The translations under genes were made by a program, and so were the position numbers. 64,000 bases of DNA, taken from Symmachiella macrocystis. Lineage in GTDB: Bacteria > Planctomycetota > Planctomycetia > Planctomycetales > Planctomycetaceae. Below are positions 9,013-18,425 of the stretch, in pieces. Numbering within the stretch: the stretch's first letter is position 1; each line of letters opens with the position of its first letter. Under the pieces are notes generated by a model that saw nothing but the letters and a program-made list of their open reading frames with translations, had not been told where the DNA came from and made no database searches. The stretch lies in assembly GCF_007860075.1 (NCBI RefSeq), contig NZ_SJPP01000001.1, forward strand, positions 2,825,490-2,889,489, read 5' to 3'.

Positions 9013-9359
9013 CTTGATTGATGCTCGACATGCGAGCAAGATGGTTTGTGAAACCCGCGGTCGTTGACGAGCGAGTCAACGACCCAGTTTTGCAAATCGA
9101 AGTAGACTTAACGTATCGATCGACGGTGAATAACCTTTCAAACGGGGGAGCCTACCGGTTGCCCAACGGTTTGAGGGCAGGAGTCGTATTTAAAAGAAGA
9201 CTGTGTTGTCTGGGTTGTTAGGCGGAATCTTTTCTCCGCAACCGCGAATTCCATCAATGTTTGTGTGGAGTTTGCGAATTATCGTATGACGGTGACGTGT
9301 CGCTGAGCCGTTCGCGGGCCTGTCAAACTCGCCGCAAACTTCAAAAGGAACTCAAATTT
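9013..9359. other. Intergenic region after the bat operon, with a hairpin at 9060-9083
   Basis: No convincing gene is seen in these 347 bases; a 67-codon open frame at 9018-9221 has no ribosome binding site and no recognisable product. GTCGTTGAC (9060-9068) and GTCAACGAC (9075-9083) form a perfect 9-bp stem with a 6-base loop, about 50 bases after the last bat stop. It lacks a T-run, so it may be a factor-dependent or processing hairpin. The promoter of the next gene should lie in the remainder. Confidence 0.5.
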
Positions 9360-10334
9360 ATGTCTTATTTAGTCAACCGCGCACTGGTGGCGACGTCGTT
9401 ATGTGCTGCCACATTGTTGGGAAGCACGGCGGTGCAGGCCCAAAGTCCGCAGGAGGAATCCTCGCCGACAAAATACCTCCGCGTCTCACGCGACAAAGAC
9501 AACAAACCCGAAACGTTGGAGACCGCGGTCGTCTCGTTTGCGCCGAAGTCCGGGGCGAAAAACGTCACGGTCGATTTGGTCGGCGCGATTCATATCGGCG
9601 ACGAGGCGTACTTCGACACTTTAAACCGTCTGTTTCAGGACTACGATGTTGTGTTGTATGAAATGGTCAAGCCGAAGGATGTCACACCACAGCGCGGATC
9701 GAAAGATCGCCAGCAGACTCCGTTGGCACTCGTGCAACGCATGCTGCCCTCGATGTTGGATCTGAGTTTCCAAGTCGACTCGGTGGATTATACACCCGAG
9801 AACTTTGTGCATGCCGACCTGACCCCCACAGAACTCGGCGAAGCCATGCGAAAGCGGGGCGAAACCCGCATGAGCCTGTTCATCAAGGTTGTCAAAGAGG
9901 TGATGCAACAATACCAAGAAGAATGGGCGACCGGCGGATCGCTGAGCGGCAATGTGTCGGATGCGGAGATTCTATCGTTCCTAACCCGCAAAGAGGGTGC
10001 CCAACAACTCAAAGCGATGATCGCTGGCAAACTTGAGGAACTCGGACCGGACATGGGACTGGGAGCGACGTTGGATTCCATCCTCATCGTCGATCGCAAT
10101 GAAGCAGCACTGAAGGTCCTCAAGGAGCAGTTGGCGAATCGCAAAAACGGAAAGCCGCTACGAATTGCCATCTATTACGGAGCAGCGCACATGTCCGACA
10201 TGGCATCGCGGTTGACGAAGGACTTTCAAATGCAGCAAGGCGACATCAGCTGGGTGCAAGCCTGGGATATCACGCGGGCGTCTAAGAGATCAGCCTTGGA
10301 AGGATTGTTGCAACTACTGCAGCAACCTCAATAG
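9360..10334 (+). CDS. Exported TraB/GumN-like protein
   Basis: From the ATG at 9360 (AAAAGGAACTCAAATTT upstream) the product has 324 residues. The N-terminus is a signal peptide (ALVATSLCAATLLGSTAVQAQ). The core has GAIHIGDEAYFDTLNRLF and VVLYEMVKP, and near the end IAIYYGAAHMSDMASRL; the two Gly/His motifs (AIHIG and GAAHM) are the pair that defines TraB/PrgY/GumN-type proteins, which are believed to be metal-dependent hydrolases related to Tiki proteases. An in-frame start at 9261 would add a non-signal leader and is less likely. The substrate is unknown. It stands alone between the bat operon and a convergent gene 45 bases downstream. Confidence 0.75.
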   Translation: MSYLVNRALVATSLCAATLLGSTAVQAQSPQEESSPTKYLRVSRDKDNKPETLETAVVSFAPKSGAKNVTVDLVGAIHIGDEAYFDTLNRLFQDYDVVLYEMVKPKDVTPQRGSKDRQQTPLALVQRMLPSMLDLSFQVDSVDYTPENFVHADLTPTELGEAMRKRGETRMSLFIKVVKEVMQQYQEEWATGGSLSGNVSDAEILSFLTRKEGAQQLKAMIAGKLEELGPDMGLGATLDSILIVDRNEAALKVLKEQLANRKNGKPLRIAIYYGAAHMSDMASRLTKDFQMQQGDISWVQAWDITRASKRSALEGLLQLLQQPQ

Positions 10335-10379
10335 CATGCAGGTGTGCGTTCCGGCAACGGTACGTTTTGGTGTGGTGAG

Positions 10380-11753
10380 TTAGTTAGACGCGGCATCGAC
10401 CTCATCGGTTTGCGAAGGGGTCGGTGTCGCATCTGTTTTACCGCCAGTGCCAAATTGTTTCAGTTGGAATTCCGGATCGCCGGTAATGAGGCGGGCTTGC
10501 CGTGTGTGGCGAATATAATTCCAAAACCAATCGCACATCACCGTCAACTTGTTGCCAAAACCAACCAAAAACATCACGTGCACGACGCTCCAGGTCAGCC
10601 AGCCCAACAGGCCGCCAAAATGTCTTTTGCCGATGGCTGCGACCGCATTGCCGCGGCCGATCATCGCCATTGATCCTTTGTCGTGATAACTGAAAGCGGG
10701 CCGGTTTTTCGGATCGCCGCCCTCCAGTTCGCGTTTGATTTGCTCGGCGACAAAGCGGCCGGATTGGATCGCTCCTTGTGCGACTCCGGGGACCGGCTTT
10801 CCAGAAGTGGCATCGGTCGCATGGGCGGCGTCTCCCACGACAAACACCTCGGGATGATCGGGGATCGAAAGATCCGGCCCCACTACGATGCGGCTACCGC
10901 GATCGATCTCCACTCCTAATTCATGCGCGAGCGCTTGCCCTTGAACACCGGCGGCCCAGAACACATTCTCCGCCGGCACATGTTCATCGCCGATATAGAC
11001 ACCCGTATCGTCGACATTGGTGACAATGGTGTGCAAGCGAATCTCGACATGCATCTCCTCCAAGGCCTTGTGCACGCGTTTGCTCAGATCCTCGGGCATG
11101 GCGGCGATTAAACGTGGACTCCCTTCGATGAGAATCACCCGCGCCGTTTTGGTATCGATGTTGCGAAATTCGCTCGGCAGCGTGTTGGAGGCGATGTCCA
11201 TAATGGCGCCGGCCAGTTCCACGCCGGTTGGGCCTCCTCCCACGATCACGAAAGTGAGCTTTGCCCGCCGCGATGCTTCATCCGCTTCCCATTCAGCTTC
11301 TTCAAAGGCCAGCAAAATCCGTCGCCGCAATTCCAAGGCATCGTCGATTGACTTCAATCCCGGTGCAAACGGCGCGAATTCGTCGTGCCCAAAATAGGAC
11401 TGACGCACTCCAGTGGCTAGCACTAAATAGTCGTAGCTAATCTCACCCCCGTTGAAGCGGACGATCTTTTGGTCCAGATCGACCGAGGTGACTTCGCCCA
11501 GGACGACATCGGTGTTTTTTTGTTTACGCAAAATCGATCGCAGCGGAGCGGCAATATTTGCCGGCGACAATTCGGCCGTCGCCACCTGATACAGCATCGG
11601 TTGAAACAGATGATAATTGCGGCGATCGATCAGTATGACCGCCGCTTGAGACTTGCCAAGAGCAGTGGCGATTTGCAAACCACCAAACCCGCCCCCCACA
11701 ATCACCACACGCGGCGGGGACGTACCGTTTTTATGTTGGGGATTCCTATCCAT
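10380..11753 (-). CDS. ndh: Type II NADH dehydrogenase (NDH-2), FAD-dependent
   Basis: A 457-residue flavoprotein with the FAD-binding Rossmann motif VVIVGGGFGGLQIATALGK near the N-terminus, the NADH-binding motif VIVGGGPTGVELAGAIMDIA near residue 165-185 and the FAD contact VFVVGDAAHATD. The last 100 residues contain hydrophobic and amphipathic stretches (LLGWLTWSVVHVMFLVGFGN) that usually attach NDH-2 to the membrane. It oxidises NADH and reduces quinone without pumping protons. ATG at 11753 has GAGGA upstream. It is the last gene of the leftward metabolic block; electrons could pass to the bc-caa3 chain encoded further right. Confidence 0.92.
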   Translation of the reverse strand: MDRNPQHKNGTSPPRVVIVGGGFGGLQIATALGKSQAAVILIDRRNYHLFQPMLYQVATAELSPANIAAPLRSILRKQKNTDVVLGEVTSVDLDQKIVRFNGGEISYDYLVLATGVRQSYFGHDEFAPFAPGLKSIDDALELRRRILLAFEEAEWEADEASRRAKLTFVIVGGGPTGVELAGAIMDIASNTLPSEFRNIDTKTARVILIEGSPRLIAAMPEDLSKRVHKALEEMHVEIRLHTIVTNVDDTGVYIGDEHVPAENVFWAAGVQGQALAHELGVEIDRGSRIVVGPDLSIPDHPEVFVVGDAAHATDATSGKPVPGVAQGAIQSGRFVAEQIKRELEGGDPKNRPAFSYHDKGSMAMIGRGNAVAAIGKRHFGGLLGWLTWSVVHVMFLVGFGNKLTVMCDWFWNYIRHTRQARLITGDPEFQLKQFGTGGKTDATPTPSQTDEVDAASN

Positions 11754-11870
11754 AGCGCAGAGTCCTCAAATGCAATATTTCTACAAGTAGCTTTAAAACC
11801 TTCGGACGCATCCCGCTGAGACGGCTGTGCAAGTTTTCGGGACAAGCGAAACCGGGTTTTCAGTTTGGTT

Positions 11871-13577
11871 CTAGTGAGTCCGTGGCGGGCGGCCATTATT
11901 CTTCGCGACTTGCCCGCCCCATTTCAGCAGGTTTTTGCTACAGTCGTCCCGGTCGATGGCAACCTCAATCAAAGCCAGTCCATCATGTTGTTTCGCATGG
12001 GCGATGGCCTCGCTCAATTCTTTTTCGGTGGTCACGCGGCAGCCCCAACCATTTCCGTCGTTGGCGTTGAACACGTCGACCAAGCCGGCGTAGTCCCAGT
12101 TTTTGATCGTGTTGTATGGACCGTCGTGAATCTCGACTTCGATCGTGTATCCACCGTTGTTGATCAAGAAAATGATTGGATTCGTCTCGTAGCGGATCAT
12201 GGTCGAAACTTCTTGTGCCGTCAGTTGAAACGACCCGTCGCCAATCAAGGCCACCACGCGCCGCTCGGGAAGTCCGATTGAATAGCCCAAGGTGGCGCCG
12301 ACGGACCAGCCGATCGAACCGTACTGCAATTGGATCTCAAACTTGGCTCCCGAGGGGAGGTCGAGTTGCATGCCGTTGAACCAGGAATCACCAGTCTCGG
12401 CGATGACGGCACTCTCTTCATCCAGGAGCCCTTGGATTGCGGCAAAGAGGGTTCGCGTGGTGAGCGGCGCGTCGTCCCCATTGGGCTGCGGTTGTTGGGC
12501 GGGTTCTTGAATACGTTTAAACGCCGCCAATGATGCGCCGTTGGGTTTGAGTTTGGCCGTCAAGCCGTCCAAGAAATCTGCCAACGCCACATCGTTGTAG
12601 GTTTGAGTCGGAAGAATCACGCTATCGGACGTGGCGCGAATCATTTTTTGCGGATTGATCAATGCCGTATGGCCGGTGGTGGTGTAATCGGTGAAGGTGG
12701 CTCCGGCGAACAAACACAGGTCGGCCGACTCCACGATTTCTCCACAACCGGGCGAACTGACCGGCCCCCAATAGTTTCCGATAAAACCAGGGTGCTGTTC
12801 GTCCAAAAACCCTTTCGAGTTGGGCATGTGGGCCACTGCGTAGCCGCTTGCATCGGCAAGTTGTTGAAATGCGGGAACCGCCCCACCGGCGCGGAGTTTC
12901 ACTCCGGCGACAAGTACCGGTTTGATAGCAGCGTTGAGCAGTTCAGCGGCATGCTCGATGGCTTGATCGAGGGACGTAGGATCGCTGGAGAAACGCACGT
13001 TGAAGGTACGAGGATTCGGTGAGGAGACCGTCGCGCCGGCAATATTGCAGGCAATTTCCAAATAGACCGGCTTTTGTTTCGCGAGTGCCGTCTCGATGGC
13101 TCGGTCGATTTGCCGTGGAGCTTCGGTCGGATGTTGAATCTTCACCGCTTCGGCCGTCACGCGGCGAAAGATCTCGCGTTGATATCCATAATCGACATTG
13201 CCCAAGGTATGATGCAGAAACTCGTACTCCGCTTCGGAGTTGGTATTCGGACCACCTGAGATCGCTATGACCGGCAAGTCTTCGGCATAAGCGCCGGCAA
13301 TCGCATTCAGCAAGCTCAGACCGCCGACGCTGAATGTCACAATCGCTGCCGCCGGACCACCCGTCGCGCGGGCATAACCATCGGCGGCGTAACCGGCGTT
13401 GAGTTCGTTGCAACAAGAGATCATCTGCAAGTTGCGATTGGTCAAGAACTCATCGAGCAGCACCAAGTTATAGTCGCCCGGTACAGCAAAGTATTGCCGA
13501 AGACCTATTTGTTCCAGCCGCGCAGCCAGATAGCCACCCACGGTTGTTGGGGAGTTGTCCATATTGCTTGCATTCAT
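11871..13577 (-). CDS. pdc: Pyruvate decarboxylase (TPP-dependent, Zymomonas/yeast type)
   Basis: The product (568 residues from ATG 13577; a TTG at 13589 and an ATG at 13562 are alternatives) is a thiamine-diphosphate enzyme. It shows the full set of residues of true pyruvate decarboxylases: Asp in VPGDYNLVLLDEF, Glu in CCNELNAGYAADGYAR, the HH pair in FLHHTLG, the TPP motif GDGSFQLTAQE...NN, and the second Glu in GYTIEVEIHDGPYN. The C-terminal stretch NTIKNWDYAGLVDVFN is very close to known PDC sequence. The reaction is pyruvate to acetaldehyde plus CO2. The related indolepyruvate decarboxylases are a less likely alternative. It starts 15 bases after the malic enzyme stop, so both are probably co-transcribed. 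Confidence 0.9.
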   Translation of the reverse strand: MNASNMDNSPTTVGGYLAARLEQIGLRQYFAVPGDYNLVLLDEFLTNRNLQMISCCNELNAGYAADGYARATGGPAAAIVTFSVGGLSLLNAIAGAYAEDLPVIAISGGPNTNSEAEYEFLHHTLGNVDYGYQREIFRRVTAEAVKIQHPTEAPRQIDRAIETALAKQKPVYLEIACNIAGATVSSPNPRTFNVRFSSDPTSLDQAIEHAAELLNAAIKPVLVAGVKLRAGGAVPAFQQLADASGYAVAHMPNSKGFLDEQHPGFIGNYWGPVSSPGCGEIVESADLCLFAGATFTDYTTTGHTALINPQKMIRATSDSVILPTQTYNDVALADFLDGLTAKLKPNGASLAAFKRIQEPAQQPQPNGDDAPLTTRTLFAAIQGLLDEESAVIAETGDSWFNGMQLDLPSGAKFEIQLQYGSIGWSVGATLGYSIGLPERRVVALIGDGSFQLTAQEVSTMIRYETNPIIFLINNGGYTIEVEIHDGPYNTIKNWDYAGLVDVFNANDGNGWGCRVTTEKELSEAIAHAKQHDGLALIEVAIDRDDCSKNLLKWGGQVAKNNGRPPRTH

Positions 13578-13592
13578 GAATTGAACCAATGC

Positions 13593-15281
13593 TTAGTTTG
13601 AGCGCGTCAAGGGAGCGTAAATTGGCGACCAAATGGTTTGGTCAATCCGCTTTTCAAGTTCCTCAGGCGAAGTCTTCTCGGCCAGTCCTTGGGCTTGGGC
13701 TTCGCTTGCCACAGCGACCGCGATATGCCGTGCGACATCACGAATATCTTTTAGTGCGGGCAGCAGCGACGCCGTGGGATCTTCTAAAGCGGGCGATTTT
13801 TCCTGCAATGCAATTGCCGCCACGGCGAACATTTCGTCCGACACGCGTGTCGCTCCCGAGGCGCGGATGCCCAATCCCATCGCCGGGAAAACATAGCTAT
13901 TATTGCATTGTGCGATGGCATGTGTTTTGCCGGCATATTCAACGGGATCGAACGGGCTGCCGGTCGCGATCAAGGCACGACCTTCGGTCCACTCCAGTAT
14001 TTCAGCTGGCGTTGCTTCCACGCGGGATGTGGGATTCGACAGTGGGAAGATGATCGGCTGTTCCACGTGCTGCGCCATCTCGCGGATAATCTCCTCCGGA
14101 AATGCGCCGGCATGCCCGGTGGCACCGACAAGGACTGTCGGTTTGGCATTGTGTACGACATCGGCGAATGAAATCGCACCGGTCACATCACAGTCCCAGT
14201 CGGTGAGATTGGCCGCACTTTGCGCTAGACTTTTCTCGACGGCGCTGAGATTGCTACGGCCATCGTGAATCAGGCCGTCGACATCCAAAATATAAAATCG
14301 TTGCTGCGCCTGTTCTTCACTCAATCCTTGGCGAAGCATGGTCCGTTTGAGTTGGCTGCAGATACCGAATCCCGCGGAACCGGCGCCGAGCATCACGATG
14401 CGTTGATCGGCCAGGTCGCCTCCGACCGCAGCCACGGCTGCCAGAATCGTCCCGGTCGTCACCGCTGCCGTCCCCTGGATGTCGTCATTAAACGTGCAGA
14501 GCTGATCGCGATACCGCTCCAAGATCGGCTCAGAGTCGACCGAGGCGAAGTCTTCCCATTGCAACAACACATCGGGAAAACGCCGTTTGACGGAAGCGAC
14601 GAAGCTTTCGATGAACTCGTCGTACTCCTTGCCTTTAATACGCTCATGCCGCCAACCGATGTACATCGGATCGTCTAAGCGTTCTTGATTGTTCGTTCCC
14701 AGGTCCAGCAGAATCGGCAAAGTCTTGCCCGGATGAATCCCGCCACACAGCGTGTACAACGCAAGTTTTCCAATGGGAATCCCCATGCCGCCGGCACCCT
14801 GATCGCCCAAGCCGAGAATACGTTCGCCGTCGGTCACAACGATGACATCGACGTCTTCAATCAAGTTATCCAATACGCCATCCATCAGATGACGTTCTGG
14901 ATAGGAGACAAAAATCCCCCGGGGACGGCGATAGATATGGCTGAATTGTTCGCAGGCAGCGCCGACCACCGGCGTATAGACGATCGGCATCATTTCTTCG
15001 ATGTGGTCGAGCATCAGCCGGTAAAACAGTGTTTCGTTTTCGTCCTGCAGTTGCCGCAAATAAATGTGCTTTTCAATTTCGGACTGTTTCATGCAGAACG
15101 CTTCGTACGCCCGCTGTGATTGCTCCTGGAGCGTTTCCACGTGCGGAGGCAGGAGTCCGGTCAGCCCGAAATCAATACGTTCTTGCTCCGTAAAGGCGGT
15201 CCCTTTGTTGTCGAGCGGGGATTCGATCAAGGCCCGACCGTGCAAGGGCGGGCTGGCCTGCGTTGGTTGGTTGGAAGTCAC
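13593..15281 (-). CDS. maeA: NAD-dependent malic enzyme (oxaloacetate-decarboxylating malate dehydrogenase)
   Basis: A 562-residue protein, the usual length of the large NAD-malic enzyme (E. coli MaeA type). Signature stretches are TDGERILGLGDQGAGGMGIP, FNDDIQGTAAVTTGTILAA and the dinucleotide site GAGSAGFGICSQL; LLPPHVETLQEQ is typical of the N-terminus. It converts malate to pyruvate and CO2 with NAD reduction. The start is a GTG with GAAAG upstream. Directly downstream on the same strand lies pyruvate decarboxylase, which can use the product; a malate to acetaldehyde path is inferred from this order. Confidence 0.93.
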   Translation of the reverse strand: MTSNQPTQASPPLHGRALIESPLDNKGTAFTEQERIDFGLTGLLPPHVETLQEQSQRAYEAFCMKQSEIEKHIYLRQLQDENETLFYRLMLDHIEEMMPIVYTPVVGAACEQFSHIYRRPRGIFVSYPERHLMDGVLDNLIEDVDVIVVTDGERILGLGDQGAGGMGIPIGKLALYTLCGGIHPGKTLPILLDLGTNNQERLDDPMYIGWRHERIKGKEYDEFIESFVASVKRRFPDVLLQWEDFASVDSEPILERYRDQLCTFNDDIQGTAAVTTGTILAAVAAVGGDLADQRIVMLGAGSAGFGICSQLKRTMLRQGLSEEQAQQRFYILDVDGLIHDGRSNLSAVEKSLAQSAANLTDWDCDVTGAISFADVVHNAKPTVLVGATGHAGAFPEEIIREMAQHVEQPIIFPLSNPTSRVEATPAEILEWTEGRALIATGSPFDPVEYAGKTHAIAQCNNSYVFPAMGLGIRASGATRVSDEMFAVAAIALQEKSPALEDPTASLLPALKDIRDVARHIAVAVASEAQAQGLAEKTSPEELEKRIDQTIWSPIYAPLTRSN

Positions 15282-15353
15282 GATAGGGCTTTCTGCATGG
15301 TCAAATATCGGTGCTGGTGAAGAGACGCGACAACGATTCGGCGGGGCCGACGA

Positions 15354-16601
15354 TTAGTCGAACACATGTCCATGTTCGTAACGTTCATCCTGGCCGGCAG
15401 CGGCGGTCAGGGAGGCAACATTCGACTTCGTAAAGAACCCCTCATATCCATGGCAGCGTTCCACGTATTCGGTGATCAAAATAGAATACTCCGAATGTTT
15501 GGAGAAGATCTGCTTGAGGTTGGGATCGTCGAGACATTCTCCCACCACGTGGGCGAGAAACTTGACCCCTTTATCCCGCAAGGTATTGACCACAAAATCG
15601 ACGTTCTTTTCGCCGCCACGATGGTCGCCGTCTTGCACTTCATAGGCCATATGGTGCAAACGCCGTCCGTAATTGCGCACAAAATCCTCAGTCGGCATTG
15701 GCAGGCCTTCGAAGGAATTGATGAACGAGGGCGTGTTGTTGGCCGTGAAGACTTTGGCCGGCGACTGCTTGTCGTCTTCGACATGGCCGTTGCGATTGAC
15801 GTTGGTCGACGAATTCATCTCGGCGATGTTGTAAGCCCCCCAGAAGTAGTAGTGGGTCATCGTCAAGAATTCTAAAATCGCATCTTCCCGTTCCCCCGCC
15901 AAAATCCGTGTCGCCAAATGATCGACACCCAACACAAGGGGATCGAGACGTTCAGCCTGGGCAAACTCCGCGATCTTTTCCAAGGTCGCCAGTTCCGTCG
16001 CATCGAATTCAATCTTGTCGCCCAGCTTGAGTGCTTCACTGTCCTCAATATCACCTTCGAAGTAGCCGATCCGGTTGCAGGTGTAATCCGAGGGAAAGGT
16101 AAACAGAACTCCCGAATCGGTGTAAAACGGATTTTTTGTTTCGTGGTGATAATTGAAACGAATATTGTGTGATTCCAGAATCTCTCGTGTCTGGCCGGTA
16201 TCAGAGGTGTTAAAGATTTCGCCGATGTACCGCGCATTGGGCTTTTGAGCCGCCAACGGATAGAGTCGATTGAGCAACGTCACCTCGTCGGCATAGTCCG
16301 CGGTGAGTGGCTCCAACACGATCATCCGTGGAAAATTCGGCTGTGAGCACAGGGTATAAATGCGATGTGTCTCGTTTTGATGGAGCGCTTCAAAGCGATA
16401 AGGGCCTAGCAGGTAGAGTTCTCGCAAGTAGGGAATCGCTTCGCCGTGTTCGACCTGAACGACGATGCCCACCATATTGCCGAGCAACTGTTCCAAGCCA
16501 GCAGCGCGTCGCCGCTCATAGATTTTCAGGCGATATTCGTCAAAAAATGCGGAATTCTTCTTGTCGCCTTTGGGCGGATACGTCAACTCATCAATAGCCA
16601 T
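15354..16601 (-). CDS. VOC-superfamily dioxygenase, 4-hydroxyphenylpyruvate dioxygenase-like
   Basis: From the ATG at 16601 the product has 415 residues; longer in-frame starts run into the upstream gene. The C-terminal half resembles the catalytic barrel of 4-hydroxyphenylpyruvate dioxygenase: GVDHLATRI (His228), RRLHHMAYEV (His316/317) and ILITEYVERC (Glu378) are placed like the His-His-Glu iron ligands, and EYSILITEYVERCHGYEGFF followed by NVASLTAAAG mirrors the HPPD C-terminus (phenylalanine pocket and closing helix). The N-terminal half is divergent from HPPD. The substrate is therefore uncertain; an aromatic 2-oxo acid is one possibility. It lies between malic enzyme and the glutamate-synthase-like gene, gaps of 72 and 41 bases. 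Confidence 0.7.
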   Translation of the reverse strand: MAIDELTYPPKGDKKNSAFFDEYRLKIYERRRAAGLEQLLGNMVGIVVQVEHGEAIPYLRELYLLGPYRFEALHQNETHRIYTLCSQPNFPRMIVLEPLTADYADEVTLLNRLYPLAAQKPNARYIGEIFNTSDTGQTREILESHNIRFNYHHETKNPFYTDSGVLFTFPSDYTCNRIGYFEGDIEDSEALKLGDKIEFDATELATLEKIAEFAQAERLDPLVLGVDHLATRILAGEREDAILEFLTMTHYYFWGAYNIAEMNSSTNVNRNGHVEDDKQSPAKVFTANNTPSFINSFEGLPMPTEDFVRNYGRRLHHMAYEVQDGDHRGGEKNVDFVVNTLRDKGVKFLAHVVGECLDDPNLKQIFSKHSEYSILITEYVERCHGYEGFFTKSNVASLTAAAGQDERYEHGHVFD

Positions 16602-16642
16602 CGCTGAATCCCCATAGCTGAATAAAAATGAACGTCTGTGAT

Positions 16643-18265
16643 TTATGTGGCAAGCTCTTCTTGGATTTCCACGTTCGCACTTTGAGCCTGGAATGACTCC
16701 GCCGAAGCAATGTCCCAATGCGTCTTGAATTCCGGATGTTGGCAATCGTTCAGCAACTCGCCCGACTGCAAAAATGGATGAGCTTCCTGATAGTTCTTTA
16801 CGTTGGTGCGACTGAGGGCGATATGAATGTGGTAGGGGCGAAATTCCGAGGGATGATCGATGCCAGCCGCTGCTACGATCTCCGACAACGTTTCCATGGT
16901 ATTCCGATGAAAATGGTACGTCCGTTCTCCCTTATCACCCACATCCAACGCCCGTTGGCGGACGGGATCCTGCGTGGCGACGCCCACCGGGCAGCGATTG
17001 GTATGACACGATTGCGCTTGAATGCAGCCCACTGCCATCATGAAGCCTCGAGCGGCGTTACACCAATCGGCGCCAATCGCTAAATTGCGGGCAATAGCAA
17101 AAGCCGAACTAACTTTTCCCGAAGCGGCAATGCGAATTTTATCGCGTAGTCCGCAACCCACTAGCGCATTGTGTACGAACATCAACCCCATCTTGAGCGG
17201 CGTGCCGATGCTGTCGGAAAACTCGTTCGGTGCCGCTCCTGTGCCCCCTTCACCCCCATCGACGGTGATGAAATCGGGGAGTATGCCGGTCTCCAACATC
17301 GCTTTGCAGATGGCAAGAAACTCGTGGCGATGTCCCACGCACAGCTTAAAACCAACCGGCTTGCCATCGGAGAGATCCCGCAACTGTTTGACGTATTCGC
17401 ACAAACCGCGGGGGCTATCGAAGGTCGTATGTCCCGGCGGAGAAATACAGTCCCGGCCCATGGGGATTTTTCGTGTACTGGCGATCTCCGGTGTGATCTT
17501 GGCCGCGGGCAGCACACCGCCGTGTCCTGGTTTAGCTCCTTGCGAAATCTTGATCTCGATCATTTTGACTTGTGGGGTGAGCGCCTGTTCGCGGAACAAG
17601 TCAGGATCGAATGCGCCATTTTGGTCGCGGCAACCAAAGTAACCGGTGCCGATTTGCCACACCAAATCTCCACCGTTCTTGAGGTGATAGGAACTCAAAC
17701 CTCCTTCACCGGTGCAGTGATAAAAGTTGCCCTTTTGAGCCCCGCGATTGAGTGCTTCGATAGCATTGGGGCTGAGCGCCCCGAAACTCATGGCAGAGAT
17801 GTTCAAGACCGAACACGAATACGGCTGCTTACAATCCGGGCCGCCGACAGTGATACGAAACGGCTCATCCTGCTTAGGACGGGGAGCAATTGAGTGGTCC
17901 AACCATTCATACTCGTCGCCGTAGACATCCATCTCGGTGCCGAACGGTTTGAGGCCCGAAACATTCTTGGCTCGCTCATAAATCAACGAACGCTCGTCTC
18001 GATTGAACGGTCGGCCGTCGAGATCGCTTTCGACGTAATATTGATGGACCTCGGGGCGAATCATCTCCTGCAGAAATCGCAATCGGCCCAACAGAGGATA
18101 ATTGCGGCAAATGCTATGTTTGGTTTGCGCCAAATCCCAGAGACCGAGCAACGAGAGTGGCCCCAGCACAATCAACGGCAGATACCACACCGAATCGCGT
18201 AACACGCCGAGTAGAAGGCAGATTAACGTGCCGGCCAGAATAATGATTAATGCGGAATATCTCAT
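16643..18265 (-). CDS. FMN-binding glutamate synthase family protein with N-terminal membrane helices
   Basis: A 540-residue protein. Two hydrophobic helices (residues 4-20 and 27-43) precede a GltB-type central/FMN domain: LNISAMSFGALSPNAIEALN, GTGEGG-like CTGEGGLSSYH, IEIKISQGAKPGHGGVLPA and the cysteine cluster CIQAQSCHTNRCPVGVATQ, which matches the 3Fe-4S site of glutamate synthase. It lacks the N-terminal glutaminase (Ntn) domain and the C-terminal GXGXG domain, so it is not a full GOGAT large subunit. Such stand-alone membrane-anchored proteins are widespread and of unproven function. The next gene rightwards is the end of the respiratory cluster, 160 bases away. Confidence 0.88.
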   Translation of the reverse strand: MRYSALIIILAGTLICLLLGVLRDSVWYLPLIVLGPLSLLGLWDLAQTKHSICRNYPLLGRLRFLQEMIRPEVHQYYVESDLDGRPFNRDERSLIYERAKNVSGLKPFGTEMDVYGDEYEWLDHSIAPRPKQDEPFRITVGGPDCKQPYSCSVLNISAMSFGALSPNAIEALNRGAQKGNFYHCTGEGGLSSYHLKNGGDLVWQIGTGYFGCRDQNGAFDPDLFREQALTPQVKMIEIKISQGAKPGHGGVLPAAKITPEIASTRKIPMGRDCISPPGHTTFDSPRGLCEYVKQLRDLSDGKPVGFKLCVGHRHEFLAICKAMLETGILPDFITVDGGEGGTGAAPNEFSDSIGTPLKMGLMFVHNALVGCGLRDKIRIAASGKVSSAFAIARNLAIGADWCNAARGFMMAVGCIQAQSCHTNRCPVGVATQDPVRQRALDVGDKGERTYHFHRNTMETLSEIVAAAGIDHPSEFRPYHIHIALSRTNVKNYQEAHPFLQSGELLNDCQHPEFKTHWDIASAESFQAQSANVEIQEELAT

Positions 18266-18425
18266 GATTCAAACACGTTGCAGGGGGAAGGGAAGATGAA
18301 TAATGCCGGACCTGTCGTCTGCGGTGCAATTAACAATCAGTTAGAACTACAAAACGGCCATTTGACAGCGAATTGTTCTACGAGAAATACGCGAATCGTG
18401 TCGGAAATACAACGTGAATTTGCTG

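Noticed and set aside
9018-9221. Possible small gene after the bat operon
   Set aside because: No ribosome binding site and no conserved pattern; it includes the hairpin at 9060-9083.
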